64,000 nucleotides of DNA from Burkholderia sp. Ax-1724 (GCF_011752995.1 NZ_VWWL01000023.1:62001-126000); one strand, 5' to 3'. Shown: positions 50,491 through 59,882, numbered from the stretch's first letter. Program-made: numbers and translations. The notes: generated from the letters alone by a model not told the origin.

Positions 50491-50878
50491 AGATCGCGGT
50501 CGCCGGCTTACCGCTCGCGAGCCCGAGGCGCTCGACGCTGTCGTTCGTGATGATCGCGGCAATCTGCGCACCGTCGGCGCTGATCGTCACTTCCGAGTTG
50601 ACCGCGCCCTTCGTGACCGACGCCACGCTCCCCGCGATGCAGTTGCGTGCCGACACCTGGTGCTTCGCAACGTCGACCATCACGATCACCGACGAAGCCT
50701 TCACGAGCGCAAACGCCTTCTTGCCGGCCGCCAGTCCAAGCGACTGCGCGCTGCCATGCGTAATGATCGCGACGATCTCGAGACCGTCCCCGGTACGCAA
50801 GATCACTTCATCGTTGACGGCGCCGTGCTTGACGCCGGTCACTTCGCCGCTGAACTGGTTGCGTGCGCTGGTTTTCAT
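50456..50878 (-). CDS. Molybdate-binding di-Mop (TOBE) protein
   Basis: The 140-aa product is two tandem Mop domains: SARNQFSGEVTGVKHGAVNDEVILRTGDGLEIVAIITHGSAQSLGLAAGKKAFALVKASSVIV and ARNCIAGSVASVTKGAVNSEVTISADGAQIAAIITNDSVERLGLASGKPATAIFKASSVIV. Such molbindins bind molybdate or tungstate as oligomers and store or buffer it in the cytosol. AAGGAG lies 6 nt before ATG 50878. No other molybdate gene is adjacent. It diverges from the NlpC/P60 gene. Confidence 0.9.
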   Translation of the reverse strand: MKTSARNQFSGEVTGVKHGAVNDEVILRTGDGLEIVAIITHGSAQSLGLAAGKKAFALVKASSVIVMVDVAKHQVSARNCIAGSVASVTKGAVNSEVTISADGAQIAAIITNDSVERLGLASGKPATAIFKASSVIVGVE

Positions 50879-51086
50879 ATCGTGCTCCTTGTCGGTCGGC
50901 ATGCTTCGCATGGGTATTCGGTGTTGCGGCGCAACGTTGCGAGGCACGGTGTTGATAGATAAGGCGAGTGTAATGGACAACAACGTGGACAACACGGGGC
51001 AAAACCCACAGGAAAGCCCCAGGAAGACCCGCGCGAATCGCCGAGCCCGTATCATCGTGCCCTTGGACCCCCTACGCCAGATCTCC

Positions 51087-52820
51087 ATGCCCGTTGCCGT
51101 TCCGCCCCGCTCCGCTTTTTCGTGGCGCTGCGCGCGCCGCCTGTGCCGCGCCGCTGTGCTCGGCGCCGCCGTCACGACGCTCGTCGCGTGCAGCAATCCG
51201 ACGCCGCCGCGCGACACGCACGCCTTCGTCGACAACCTCACGCTGTTCCCGCTCGACCACTACGACCAGAACGTCGATCACTGGCTCGATCCGCACAGCC
51301 CGGACTACGACCGGCCGTTCTTCAGCGCCGAAGATCAGCAGGCGCACTTTCACGCGCTCTATGCGCGCTATTTCGGCACCGGCGCGAACGCCCCGTCGCC
51401 ATGGAACGCCGCTTACGTGACGGCGCGCGTCTTTCGCGAGCAGGGCGCCGACATCGTCGCGCTGCAGCAGCGCCGCATCGGTAAATTCGACAACACCGGC
51501 AAGCACAGTGCCGCGCTCGGCTATGGTGAGAACTTCCGTCCGCACGACAAGACTTGGATCGATGCGATCGCACGCAACATGAACGTGGAGCAGTTCGCGC
51601 AGACGCCTGCCTATCAGCCCGAACGCCGCGCAATCGCCGCCGGCAACCTGCTGGTGCGCGAGTTGCCGACCACCGATCCGTCGTTCTACGACCGCCATCT
51701 GGCTGGCGAAGGCTATCCGTTCGACAACCTGCAGATTTCGGCGGTGCGGCCGGGCACGCCGCTTTACGTGCTCGGCAGCAGCGTCGACGGCGCGTGGCAT
51801 TACGTGCAGACGCCCGATGTGCAGGGCTGGGTGCGCAGCGACGGCGTCGCATTCGCCGACGACCGTTTCGTCGACAAATGGCGCGCGGCGGCCGGGAAAT
51901 CGCTTGGCGCGGTGATCGTGGCGTCGGCGGCGGTGCGCGACAGCCACGGCGTGTTCCGTTTCGACGCGCCGGCGGGAACGTTATTGCCGTTGGTGCCGGC
52001 TTCTTCCCCGGCGACGGCAACGACAGCGAAGGCGCATGGCACGGCCCGTGTCGCCGACGGCTCCGCTACCGGCGACAACGCACATGCAACCGCCAACAAA
52101 ACCGTCAATGAGCCCACAACCGATGCCGAACGCGAATCGGCAAGCGCAACCACCAACGAATCCGCAAGCAAGGCCGCTACCGTCACATACACACTCCTCG
52201 CCCCCGCCCGCGACGTCGATGGCCGCGCGCTGATCCGCACCGCGTCGCTCGACGCCGCGCAGATCGCACCGATGCCGCTCGCCGCAACGCCACGCCATCT
52301 CGCGATGCTGATGAAAGCGCTGATCGGGCGGCCGTACGGCTGGGGTAATAGCGGGCTCTACAACGACTGCTCATCGGAACTGCAAAGCATTTTCGCGGCG
52401 TTCGGCGTATGGCTGCCGCGCCATTCGTCGACGCAGATGAGCGCTGGGCGCATGATCGACCTGTCCGGGTCGCCCCCCGCCGAGCGGCTCGACTATCTCG
52501 CCGGGCACGGCGAACCGCTGCGCACGCTGATCTACATCGGCGGTCACGTGATGCTCTACATCGGCAACACGACGCGCGACGGCGTGACGGTGCCGGTCGT
52601 CTATCAGGACGTGTGGGGGCTGCGTCCCGCCGACAACAGCCGGCGCGCGGTGATCGGCGGCTCGGTGATCCTGCCGCTCTACGCGCGCATCCCCGAGGAC
52701 GCGACCCTGCAATCGCTCGCGGCCACTCCGACGTTCCAGATCAGCATTCTCGGCGCCCCGATGGGCAACGCGGCGCCATCGTCCGCACCGCCGCCGGACG
52801 AAGACAATCCGGCGGGTTAG
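51087..52820 (+). CDS. SH3-NlpC/P60 lipoprotein, putative cell-wall hydrolase
   Basis: With ATG 51087 the 577-aa product has a lipoprotein signal (LCRAAVLGAAVTTLVAC). It has an N-terminal NlpC/P60-stabilising region (PWNAAYVTARVFREQGADIV... RRIGKFDNTGKHSAALGYGENFRPHDKTW), an SH3 domain (ISAVRPGTPLYVLGSSVDGAWHYVQTPDVQGWVRSDGVAF), and a papain-like catalytic domain with Cys428 (YNDCSSELQSIFAAFGVWLPRHSSTQ) and His487 (YIGGHVMLYIG). These are gamma-D-glutamyl-diamino acid endopeptidases. A 60-residue Ala/Thr/Asn-rich insertion lies between the two SH3-like parts. Upstream in-frame starts exist (50974) but would bury the signal. Confidence 0.87.
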   Translation: MPVAVPPRSAFSWRCARRLCRAAVLGAAVTTLVACSNPTPPRDTHAFVDNLTLFPLDHYDQNVDHWLDPHSPDYDRPFFSAEDQQAHFHALYARYFGTGANAPSPWNAAYVTARVFREQGADIVALQQRRIGKFDNTGKHSAALGYGENFRPHDKTWIDAIARNMNVEQFAQTPAYQPERRAIAAGNLLVRELPTTDPSFYDRHLAGEGYPFDNLQISAVRPGTPLYVLGSSVDGAWHYVQTPDVQGWVRSDGVAFADDRFVDKWRAAAGKSLGAVIVASAAVRDSHGVFRFDAPAGTLLPLVPASSPATATTAKAHGTARVADGSATGDNAHATANKTVNEPTTDAERESASATTNESASKAATVTYTLLAPARDVDGRALIRTASLDAAQIAPMPLAATPRHLAMLMKALIGRPYGWGNSGLYNDCSSELQSIFAAFGVWLPRHSSTQMSAGRMIDLSGSPPAERLDYLAGHGEPLRTLIYIGGHVMLYIGNTTRDGVTVPVVYQDVWGLRPADNSRRAVIGGSVILPLYARIPEDATLQSLAATPTFQISILGAPMGNAAPSSAPPPDEDNPAG

Positions 52821-53014
52821 CGGACCGGTTGGCACGCCGGCCATGAGGGCTAAGCGAGGGCGAAAACGGGGGCCACATAGCGCCCCTACACCCCTCAAAA
52901 ATATTTTTTCCAAAGTGTCGATTCAACGGTCACCGACTCGTCGTAACGTTGAAGACCTGGCTCGCCCAGCCGGTCTTTCCATTGATCGAACCGTTACCCG
53001 AAGGAGTCGCCGTC

Positions 53015-53500
53015 ATGACCAGCAGCACCGTCAAAGCCATCCCGGACGGGATGCACTCGCTTACGCCGTACCTGATCTGCGCGAACGCCGCCGAAGCGAT
53101 CGCGTTCTATACGAAAGCCTTCAACGCCGTCGAGCAGATGCGTCTGCCGGGGCCGAACGGCAAGGTCATGCACGCCATGCTGAAAATCGGCGATTCGATG
53201 CTGATGCTGACCGACGAATGGCCCGAGCATCAGGCGTTCGGCCCGAACACGCTGAAGGGCACGCCGGTCACGATCCATCACTACGTCGAGGACGTCGACG
53301 CAAGCTTCAAGCAGGCCGTCGACGCGGGCGCGACCGTCACGATGCCCGTCACCGATATGTTCTGGGGCGATCGCTACGGCCAGGTCAAGGACCCGTTCGG
53401 GCATAGCTGGTCGCTCGCGACGCACAAGCGCGACCTGAGCGCCGAGGAAATCCAGCAGGCGATGACGACGATGCAGTGCCCGTCGGAAGAGCGGAAATAA
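53015..53500 (+). CDS. VOC-family protein, PhnB-like
   Basis: The 161-aa product has the PhnB/glyoxalase-like fold: MHSLTPYLICANAAEAIAFYTKAFNAVE, MLKIGDSMLMLTDEWPEHQAFGP, HHYVEDVDASFKQAVDAGATVTMPVTDMFWGDRYGQVKDPFGHSWSLATH. These are metal-dependent or metal-lacking dioxygenase/isomerase-type proteins of mostly unknown substrate. GAAGGAG precedes ATG 53015. Confidence 0.88.
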   Translation: MTSSTVKAIPDGMHSLTPYLICANAAEAIAFYTKAFNAVEQMRLPGPNGKVMHAMLKIGDSMLMLTDEWPEHQAFGPNTLKGTPVTIHHYVEDVDASFKQAVDAGATVTMPVTDMFWGDRYGQVKDPFGHSWSLATHKRDLSAEEIQQAMTTMQCPSEERK

Positions 53501-53726
53501 CCCTCGCCTTGCGGCCACGCCGCGCTCACTCAGTCGCCATCAACGGCCATAAGCGGCCATACAGCGACCACGGACCGGCCGCAAGCCGCCCTCCGCCAGA
53601 CGAACCATCGAGCGAGCGACCGTCAGGCACGCCCCGCGTGCCTGACGACACACTCGCCGATGCGCCCACGCCCCAACTGACGCCAACCCAACGCTCAACC
53701 CGCAGCAATCCCCAAGGAGCAACGTC

Positions 53727-54200
53727 ATGCAGAAAATCGCGCCGTGCCTGTGGTTCGACGGCAATGCGGAAGAAGCCGCGCAGTTCTACATCTCGGTGTT
53801 CTCCGAGTCCCGCATCGCCACCACCCTGCACTACACGGATGCCGGCCCCGGGCCGGCGGGCAAGGTCGTGGCCGTCACGTTCGAAATCGAGGGCCAGGAG
53901 TTCATGGCCCTGAACGGCGGCCCGCAGTATTCGTTCACGCCGGCGATCTCGCTGTTCGTACATTGCGACTCGCAGGAAGAAGTCGACCGCTACTGGTCGA
54001 GGCTGCTCGACGGCGGCGAGCCGTGGGCGTGCGGCTGGCTGCGCGACCGCTTCGGTGTGTCGTGGCAGATCGCGCCCACCGTGCTGCTGAAGATGCTGCT
54101 CGACCCGGACCGCGAGAAAGCGAGCCGCGTGATGGCGGCGATGATGAAAATGGTCAAGCTCGATATCGCGCCGCTCGAACAGGCGTATCGCGGCGAGTAG
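53727..54200 (+). CDS. VOC-family protein, 3-demethylubiquinone-methyltransferase-like (PF06983)
   Basis: The 157-aa product begins MQKIAPCLWFDGNAEEAAQFYISVF and has AVTFEIEGQEFMALNGGPQYSFTPAISLFVHCDSQEEVDRYWSRLLDGGE and DRFGVSWQIAPTVL, the pattern of the family misnamed after ubiquinone methylation. AAGGAG lies 8 nt before the start. With the previous gene it forms a pair of rightward VOC genes, 226 bp apart. Confidence 0.87.
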   Translation: MQKIAPCLWFDGNAEEAAQFYISVFSESRIATTLHYTDAGPGPAGKVVAVTFEIEGQEFMALNGGPQYSFTPAISLFVHCDSQEEVDRYWSRLLDGGEPWACGWLRDRFGVSWQIAPTVLLKMLLDPDREKASRVMAAMMKMVKLDIAPLEQAYRGE

Positions 54201-54314
54201 CCCCCGCGCGGCATGGCGCGATGCCGTGTGGCACGGCGCGCCGCCGCGCCCGCATGATCTTTGATAGCATCGGTCTCGCCCCTTTATCCAACTATCAGCG
54301 GCGAGACATTCACG

Positions 54315-55523
54315 GTGCGCGTCAACCATTACGCCTTCTTCTGCTCGCTATTCGTCGCGCGCCTCGCCGATCAGATCCTGCTCTTTCTCGTGCCGCTCGT
54401 CGTATTCCAGACGACGCACGACGTCTCGTGGTCGGGTCTCGCGTTTTTCATCGAAACGCTGCCGCGCTATCTCGTGTTCCCGTTTTTCGGCGCGCTCTGC
54501 GACCGCTTTGCGCCGCTCAGGCTCATGCGCCTGAGCCAGGCGGTGCGCGCGCTCGCCTGCTTCGGCGGCATCGCCGCCTATGTGCTGTTCGGCGGCATCG
54601 GCTGGCTGATCGGGCTGTCGGCCGCGTGCGGCGTGCTGACGAGCCAAGGCCTCGTGGCGCGCGAAGTGATGCTGCCGCAGATTTTCAGCACGCAGCAGAT
54701 CCAGCGCGTGCTCGCTTATTCGCAACTGGCCGACCAGCTAGGCTTCGTGCTCGGGCCGATGCTGGCCGCGCTGCTGCTCGGCCTGTGGCACTGGGAAAGC
54801 GTGGTCGCCGCGACCGGCGTGCTGTTTCTCGCCGCCGACGCCGCCCTGTTCCTGTGGCAGCGCCTGAGCGGCTTTCGCGCGCCCGCGCTCGCGCGTGCGC
54901 CGGCCGGCCACTGGACGCAGCCGCTGCGCATCGCGCTGCATCATGTCTGGACGCTGCCGGGCCTGAAGAAGGTCATCATGCTCGCGGCGGCGGAAAACCT
55001 CGTGATCGGCGTGACGCTCGCGACCTCGGCGGCGATGGTGACGGGCCTGCATGCGCAATCGAGCCGCGACTACGCGGGGCTGCAAACGGCCGGCGCGATC
55101 GCCACGGTGCTGGTGCTGCTGACGGTCGCGCGCGCCGGCTGGCCCGCGCGCGTGCTCGGCCTCGTCGCCTTCGTGACGATCTGCGCGGGCGGCGTGATCG
55201 CGGGCGCGAGCGCGGCGCCGTGGGGTTATGCGCTCGGCTTTCTGCTGATCGTCGGCTTCGACAAGATGTTCAACGTCTACATCCGCAGCGCGCGTCTGCA
55301 GATCATTCCGCCCGAGGACTACGGCAAGACGATCGGCGTGGCGATCCTGCTGAACAACATGACGCAGCCGCTCGCCGGCCTGCTCGTGAGCGTGTTCTCC
55401 GCGCGTACGCAAACCGGGCCGCTGATCGTCGCGCTCTCTCTGACGATGGGCGGCATCGGCGCGGCGGTTTCGCTCGGCGCGGCGCTGCTGCGGCGCAGGC
55501 GCGCGTTGCTGATCGAGGAATGA
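54315..55523 (+). CDS. MFS transporter
   Basis: The product, about 402 aa, has 10-12 TM helices and the MFS loop (FFGALCDRFAPLRLMRLSQAVRALACF). Later it has LVAREVMLPQIFSTQQIQRVLAYSQLADQLGFVLGPMLAALLLG, common in DHA3-like exporters, and IIPPEDYGKTIGVAILLNNMTQPLAGLLVS. GTG at 54315 (VRVNHYAFFCSLFVARL) seems best; an ATG at 54254-54261 would add 18 uncharacteristic residues. The substrate is unknown. A long inverted repeat follows the gene. Confidence 0.85.
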   Translation: MRVNHYAFFCSLFVARLADQILLFLVPLVVFQTTHDVSWSGLAFFIETLPRYLVFPFFGALCDRFAPLRLMRLSQAVRALACFGGIAAYVLFGGIGWLIGLSAACGVLTSQGLVAREVMLPQIFSTQQIQRVLAYSQLADQLGFVLGPMLAALLLGLWHWESVVAATGVLFLAADAALFLWQRLSGFRAPALARAPAGHWTQPLRIALHHVWTLPGLKKVIMLAAAENLVIGVTLATSAAMVTGLHAQSSRDYAGLQTAGAIATVLVLLTVARAGWPARVLGLVAFVTICAGGVIAGASAAPWGYALGFLLIVGFDKMFNVYIRSARLQIIPPEDYGKTIGVAILLNNMTQPLAGLLVSVFSARTQTGPLIVALSLTMGGIGAAVSLGAALLRRRRALLIEE

Positions 55524-55581
55524 CGGGACGGGCGAGGTGGCCTTGAACGCATCGCCCGCATCCCGAAGACGGACCCCGCGC

Positions 55582-55624
55582 AAAGTTACCCACAGATTTT
55601 GTTGGCAAATCTGTGGGTAACTTT
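55582..55624. repeat. 18-bp perfect inverted repeat between converging genes
   Basis: AAAGTTACCCACAGATTT (55582-55599) and its exact complement AAATCTGTGGGTAACTTT (55607-55624) flank a 7-nt loop (TGTTGGC). It lies 59 bp after the MFS gene and 217 bp before the end of rdgC. The stem ends in AAA/TTT on both sides, so it could be a bidirectional terminator. Its AT-richness contrasts with the surroundings. Confidence 0.75.
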
Positions 55625-55840
55625 CCGGAAAGATCCGCAAGCTGTTGATGCGGCAATCGTTTTTCCGCAGACGCTGATTTGGGCAGGGGCTGCGCGGGGC
55701 TTTATGTGCGCCGTGTCTGCGCTTTGCCCGCTCGTTGTCCGCTTTTTGTCCGCGTATGAGCCACACTGGGCTCACACCCAGGCCACACCCAGGCCGCCGC
55801 ACTCAACTCAGGCGAGCCCACGCATGGCCCCGCGTTTCGC

Positions 55841-56779
55841 TCAAGCCGCCACAGCCCGCGGCAAGCCCAGCGCCTCATCCCCCGGCTCCCCGCCGAGCGC
55901 GTCGACGAGATCGCCCAGCATGCGGTCGAGTTCGGCCGTCATCAGCGCGACGTCGGAATCGAAGCGCTCGTCGTCGTCCTGCGCGGTCGGATCGCTCGCT
56001 TCCTTGAGCACGTCGAGCGGCGCGACACGCTTGATCGCGAGCGACGGCGTCAGCACGAACGACACGCGATCGTTCCACGTCATCGCGAGCCGCATGCATT
56101 GCTTGCCCGCTTCGATGTGGCGGCGCATGTCCTCGGCGTCGAGCGTGTGGCCGACGTAGCGCACCGTCGCATTGCCTTCGGTCGGCGAGCGCAGCTCGGT
56201 GTCCTGGTCGAGCGTGAAGCCGGCCGGGCCGTCGCCGTCGCCGTCGAGCAGCCAGCCCGTCATCGCCGCCACCGGCGACTGCGCGACGCGCACCGTGGCA
56301 AGCGGCAGCTGATCGATCGACTTCACGAGCAGCCCGCGCACTTCATCGGCCACCGCCTGCGAAGCCGCGTCGATCACGAGCCAGCCGTTCTTGCAGTCGA
56401 TCCACACGCGCGTGTCGCGGCGGATGCTGAACGCGCGCGGCAGCAGTTCGTCGGTGACCTGCTCCTTGAGTTCGCGCATCTGCTTGCGGCCGGGCTTGAA
56501 GCCCTGCTGTTCCTCGAGTTCGAGCGCGCGCTCGCGCGTCACCTGGGTGACGACCGAGGCCGGCAGCAGCTTCTTTTCGGCACGAAACGTCAGCAGCATC
56601 TGGCCGTTGAGCGCGTAGACGAGCGAGTCGCCCTCGCGCGGCGGCGCCCAGCCCTGGTTTTGCGTCTCGAGACCGCCGCCCGGCGCGAACGCGTACGGCG
56701 CGAGCCATTTCTGCATCTGTTCGGGGGTGGCGGACCACGGAGCGGGAAGACGGTGCAACTGAAGGTTTTTGAACCACAT
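55841..56779 (-). CDS. rdgC: Recombination-associated protein RdgC
   Basis: The 312-aa product begins MWFKNLQLHRL and follows RdgC: APYAFAPGGGLETQNQGWAPPREGDSLVYALNGQMLLTFRAEKKLLPASVV, GRKQMRELKEQVTDELLPRAFSIRRDTRVWIDCKNGWLVIDAASQAVADEV and AEDMRRHIEAGKQCMRLAMTWNDRVSFVL. RdgC forms ring dimers on double-stranded DNA and limits RecA. It diverges from the small unknown gene at 56934. Confidence 0.95.
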   Translation of the reverse strand: MWFKNLQLHRLPAPWSATPEQMQKWLAPYAFAPGGGLETQNQGWAPPREGDSLVYALNGQMLLTFRAEKKLLPASVVTQVTRERALELEEQQGFKPGRKQMRELKEQVTDELLPRAFSIRRDTRVWIDCKNGWLVIDAASQAVADEVRGLLVKSIDQLPLATVRVAQSPVAAMTGWLLDGDGDGPAGFTLDQDTELRSPTEGNATVRYVGHTLDAEDMRRHIEAGKQCMRLAMTWNDRVSFVLTPSLAIKRVAPLDVLKEASDPTAQDDDERFDSDVALMTAELDRMLGDLVDALGGEPGDEALGLPRAVAA

Positions 56780-56933
56780 GGGCGAAGTCGAATCCGGGCA
56801 AAGCGCGCCATTTTATCTGACGGAAGCGCACGGGGCGCTCGCGTCGTCATGGTTTTGCCGTAGCCGCCCGCACGCGCGTTTTGGCGGCAAATCACCTAGA
56901 CTTTCTGACAGGAAGATCAAGACGGAGGCGGCC

Positions 56934-57254
56934 ATGGCCGATGACACCGCAGCCTGGCAGACGGTGGCCTACGAAGGCTTCGAAATACACGTCTCGCCCG
57001 TTCCGACGAGTCCGCCCGACCCGGCCCATGCGCAGGACGCGCGAGAGAGCCGCTACACGTATCTCGGTTACGTCTGCCATCCCGGCGCCGATCCGCATAT
57101 CCCCGGCCACTCGGTGCCGTTTCATGCGGACGGAGAAGAAAGTTTCGCGAGCCAGGACGAAGCGCTCTACGAAGCGGTGCACGTGGGACGCAGTATCGTC
57201 GACGGCACGCATCCTGATCTGACAGTGCTGCCGCTCGTGACCGGCGGCGTTTGA
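56934..57254 (+). CDS. Small conserved-looking protein of unknown function
   Basis: The 106-aa product (MADDTAAWQTVAYEGFEIHVSP, RYTYLGYVCHPGADPHIPGHSVPFHADGEESFASQDEALYEAVHVGRSIVDG, VTGGV) has no family I recognise. GGAGG lies 6 nt before ATG 56934, and composition is soluble and acidic. It has a spaced Gly-Tyr/His-Pro pattern and no TM or signal. It diverges from rdgC. The 250 bp after it show a repeated GC-rich GCAGCGTCTGC/GCAGCGCCTGC motif but no gene. Confidence 0.65.
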   Translation: MADDTAAWQTVAYEGFEIHVSPVPTSPPDPAHAQDARESRYTYLGYVCHPGADPHIPGHSVPFHADGEESFASQDEALYEAVHVGRSIVDGTHPDLTVLPLVTGGV

Positions 57255-57504
57255 TGCGCGGTGATGCGCGGGTGCGAGGCGCTGCATGCGGCGTGTGACG
57301 TCCATATGCAGCGTCTGCATTCCATGTTGCAGCGCCTGCGTGCGGCGCAGTTGCGTACAGCTTAAGGCTGGCGCTGTCGTGCTAACGCGCCAGTTCGGGA
57401 CCCGTATTACCGCGCGCCTCGTGCCGCAGCGCCGCACTGAGTCGCATGTAGTCGCGCATTCGCCCTTCGCGCCCGCCAGCCTCACCACCCCGCCCTTCCA
57501 GCCC

Positions 57505-58350
57505 CTAACCGAACGCCCGCTTGATGCGCGACTTCAGCAGCGCGCGCCGCAGACGCCCCGTGCGCTCAGGCTCGCTGACCGCCAGGCCGCCCTCGACCGC
57601 GCTGCCGCGACGCAGGTAGTAGCGGTCGAACGTCGCCTGCGTCATGCCCCACTTGTTGAGAAACTGCCGGCGCCCGTCGTTCTTGACGATCTTGCCGGTG
57701 CTTTTCTGCTGGAAGTGATAGACGAGGCTGTCGCCGACGCCGAGAAACACGCGGCACCCGGCATCCCAGAGTTTCATCGAGAAGTCGTTGTCGCTGCTCA
57801 TGCCGGGGCTCAGCTCGCTGCTGTAGCCGCCGAGCTTGTGCCACCAGTCGCGATGCACGAGCGTGGGCGGCCACGTCGCGCCGCGCCAGTCGGCCCGCGC
57901 GAGCCGCGGCGCGGCGGCGACCAGCTCGTCGGCGCGGAACGTCTCGACGTCGCGGCCGAAGTTCTGCACGACCACGCAGGGATTGCCGGAATCGACCGGC
58001 TCGATCATCGTGCCCGACAGCATGAAGAGGTGATCGGCCGGCATCTGCGCGAGGCGCCGCGCGAGCGCGTCGTCCCAGCCGGGGCAGCAGTACATGTCGT
58101 CGTTCATGTAGACGACGTAGTCCGCGCGCGCGCGCGCCGCCGCGATGTTGACGGCATGGCAGATGCCGATATTGCCCGGCGACGCTGTGTGCTCGATGCC
58201 CTCGTCGCGCACCCAGGCGAGCGTGCCGTCCGAGCCGTCGTTCACGTGCACGATGATCTGGTGCGCGTGCGTCGAGTGACGCCGCAGGCTCTCGATCACG
58301 AGGCGCAGATACGGCAGGTTGTTCCAGGTCGGGATGATGATTGAGAACAT
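57505..58350 (-). CDS. Family 2 glycosyltransferase
   Basis: The 281-aa GT-A enzyme has MFSIIIPTWNNLPYLRLVIESLRRHS, a DGS nucleotide loop (VHVNDGSDGTLAWV), the metal-binding DDM in VVYMNDDMYCCPGWDDAL, and GGYSSELSPGMSSDNDFSMKLWDAGC near the acceptor site. There is no TM segment, so it is cytosolic or membrane-associated. It is part of the surface-polysaccharide region and diverges from the O-antigen ligase-like gene. ATG 58350 gives a standard N-terminus. Confidence 0.88.
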   Translation of the reverse strand: MFSIIIPTWNNLPYLRLVIESLRRHSTHAHQIIVHVNDGSDGTLAWVRDEGIEHTASPGNIGICHAVNIAAARARADYVVYMNDDMYCCPGWDDALARRLAQMPADHLFMLSGTMIEPVDSGNPCVVVQNFGRDVETFRADELVAAAPRLARADWRGATWPPTLVHRDWWHKLGGYSSELSPGMSSDNDFSMKLWDAGCRVFLGVGDSLVYHFQQKSTGKIVKNDGRRQFLNKWGMTQATFDRYYLRRGSAVEGGLAVSEPERTGRLRRALLKSRIKRAFG

Positions 58351-58504
58351 CGATTCGGTCCGTTGAGCGGGGCTTGGGCGCGGCATGCGCCGCGCGCCGG
58401 CCATGAGTTTCGCGCGATTGTACCGCCGTCGCCCGCGCATGGGCGCGAGGCGGCGGCTGCCTTACCGCGTTCGGCAGCAAGCATTTTGCAAGGAGACGCA
58501 TGGT

Positions 58505-58510
58505 TATAAT
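58505..58510 (+). promoter_or_regulatory. Candidate -10 box upstream of the O-antigen ligase-like gene
   Basis: TATAAT occurs in the AT-richer sequence GCATGGTTATAATCCGG, about 95 bp before the ATG. A TTGCAA lies only 13 bp upstream, too close for a normal -35. The hexamer and position support a promoter; the -35 is unresolved. Confidence 0.4.
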
Positions 58511-58604
58511 CCGGATCGCTCTACCGTCTTGCAACGACTCGAAGGGTCCGGCGTCCCCGCAATTTCACCACCGGAACGGTAGTGTTCATTCATATCGTAG
58601 GCCT

Positions 58605-59882
58605 ATGATTTTTGCTCCCAGTCTGGTCTGTCTCACTACGGCCCTGCTGTTTTTCGCCCCCGCGGTCAATCTGATGTGGCGCGGCGGCACCGGCTACTGC
58701 TTTTTCGTCATCGTCGCGCTCGCGCTGGGCGCGGCCGTCGTCAACCGGCGCATGCCGGGCTATTTCTCCGCGCTGCGCACTTACCGCTGGTTCACCGTCG
58801 GGATGCTCGCGCTCGTCGTCGCGATCGGCGCGCAGCAGCTCGTGCTCGGCTACTGGCTGCCCCGGCAGTTCGACGCGCTGTCGCGCTTCGTGCTCGCGCT
58901 GCCGGTGTTCCTGCTGCTGCGGCAATTGCCGTCGCGCAATCTGCGCATGATCGGCTGGGGCTGCGCGGCCGGCGCGCTCGCGGTCGGCCTGTGGGCGTTC
59001 CTCGACCAGCCGCCGGGCGGCTGGACCGATGCGAACCGGCTCAACAACTCCTACACGAACGCGATTCCGTTCGGCGACACCGCGCTGCTGCTCGGCTTCC
59101 TGTCGGTGTTTACGCTCGGCTGGGACAACCCGCGCGACTGGCGCATGCTGCTGCCGCGCCTCGCGGCGCTCGTCGGCGGCGGCTATGCGTCGTATCTGTC
59201 GGGCACGCGCGGCGGCTGGCTCGCGGTGCCGGTGTTCGTCGTGCTGCTCGGCATCCAGTACCGGTGGTTCGCGCAAAAAAAGCGTCTCGTGATCGTGACG
59301 CTCGCGATCGTGCTCGCGGCGGGCGCGCTGCTCTCGACCGGGCGGATTCACAAGCGCCTCGCCGAAGTGCCGAACGACGTGTCGATGATGCACAAGGGCG
59401 ATGACGACACGGCCACCGGCTTGCGCCTGCAACTGTGGAACGCATCGCGGATGATCTTCGAGCGGCATCCGCTCTATGGCATCGGCAAGGGACATCTGGT
59501 CGATGAGCTCGGCGCGATGGCCAAGCGCGGCCAGGTGAAGGCCGAGATCGTCAACGAGCGCGCGCACAGCGACTTTTTCTCGACGCTCGCCGAAATGGGC
59601 GCGATCGGCGTGATCGCGCTGCTGCTGTTCTATCACGGCATGGCGGTGTATTTCTGGCGGCACCGGCACATGGCCGATCCGGTGATCCGCGCGGCCTCGT
59701 ACACAGGTCTCGCGGTCGCGACGAGCACCGTGATCTTCGGGCTCACGATCGACGTGCTCGTGCCGATCATGGTGACGGTGCTGCTCGCACTGCTCGTCGC
59801 GACGCTGCTGGCGATGATCGACGCGAGAAAGCGGGAGCTGGCGGAAGTTGCGCGCACGACCACGGGCGCGCGACCGGGCTAA
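58605..59882 (+). CDS. O-antigen ligase-like/Wzy-family membrane protein
   Basis: The 425-aa product has about 11 TM helices and the Wzy_C/WaaL pattern: a large periplasmic loop (SGTRGGWLAVPVFVVLLGIQYRW, TGLRLQLWNASRMIFERHPLYGIGKGHLVDEL) ending in NERAHSDFFSTLAEMGAIGVIALLLFYHG, where the conserved His lies in the H-(S/N)-x-(F/Y) motif of WaaL ligases. It would join O-antigen to lipid A-core in the periplasm. Polymerases look alike, so no symbol is given. Confidence 0.85.
   Translation: MIFAPSLVCLTTALLFFAPAVNLMWRGGTGYCFFVIVALALGAAVVNRRMPGYFSALRTYRWFTVGMLALVVAIGAQQLVLGYWLPRQFDALSRFVLALPVFLLLRQLPSRNLRMIGWGCAAGALAVGLWAFLDQPPGGWTDANRLNNSYTNAIPFGDTALLLGFLSVFTLGWDNPRDWRMLLPRLAALVGGGYASYLSGTRGGWLAVPVFVVLLGIQYRWFAQKKRLVIVTLAIVLAAGALLSTGRIHKRLAEVPNDVSMMHKGDDDTATGLRLQLWNASRMIFERHPLYGIGKGHLVDELGAMAKRGQVKAEIVNERAHSDFFSTLAEMGAIGVIALLLFYHGMAVYFWRHRHMADPVIRAASYTGLAVATSTVIFGLTIDVLVPIMVTVLLALLVATLLAMIDARKRELAEVARTTTGARPG

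Noticed and set aside
55586..55596. DnaA box/origin signal in GTTACCCACAG
   Set aside because: It differs from TTATNCACA, occurs only as the two arms of one inverted repeat, and no dnaA, dnaN or AT-rich unwinding region is near.
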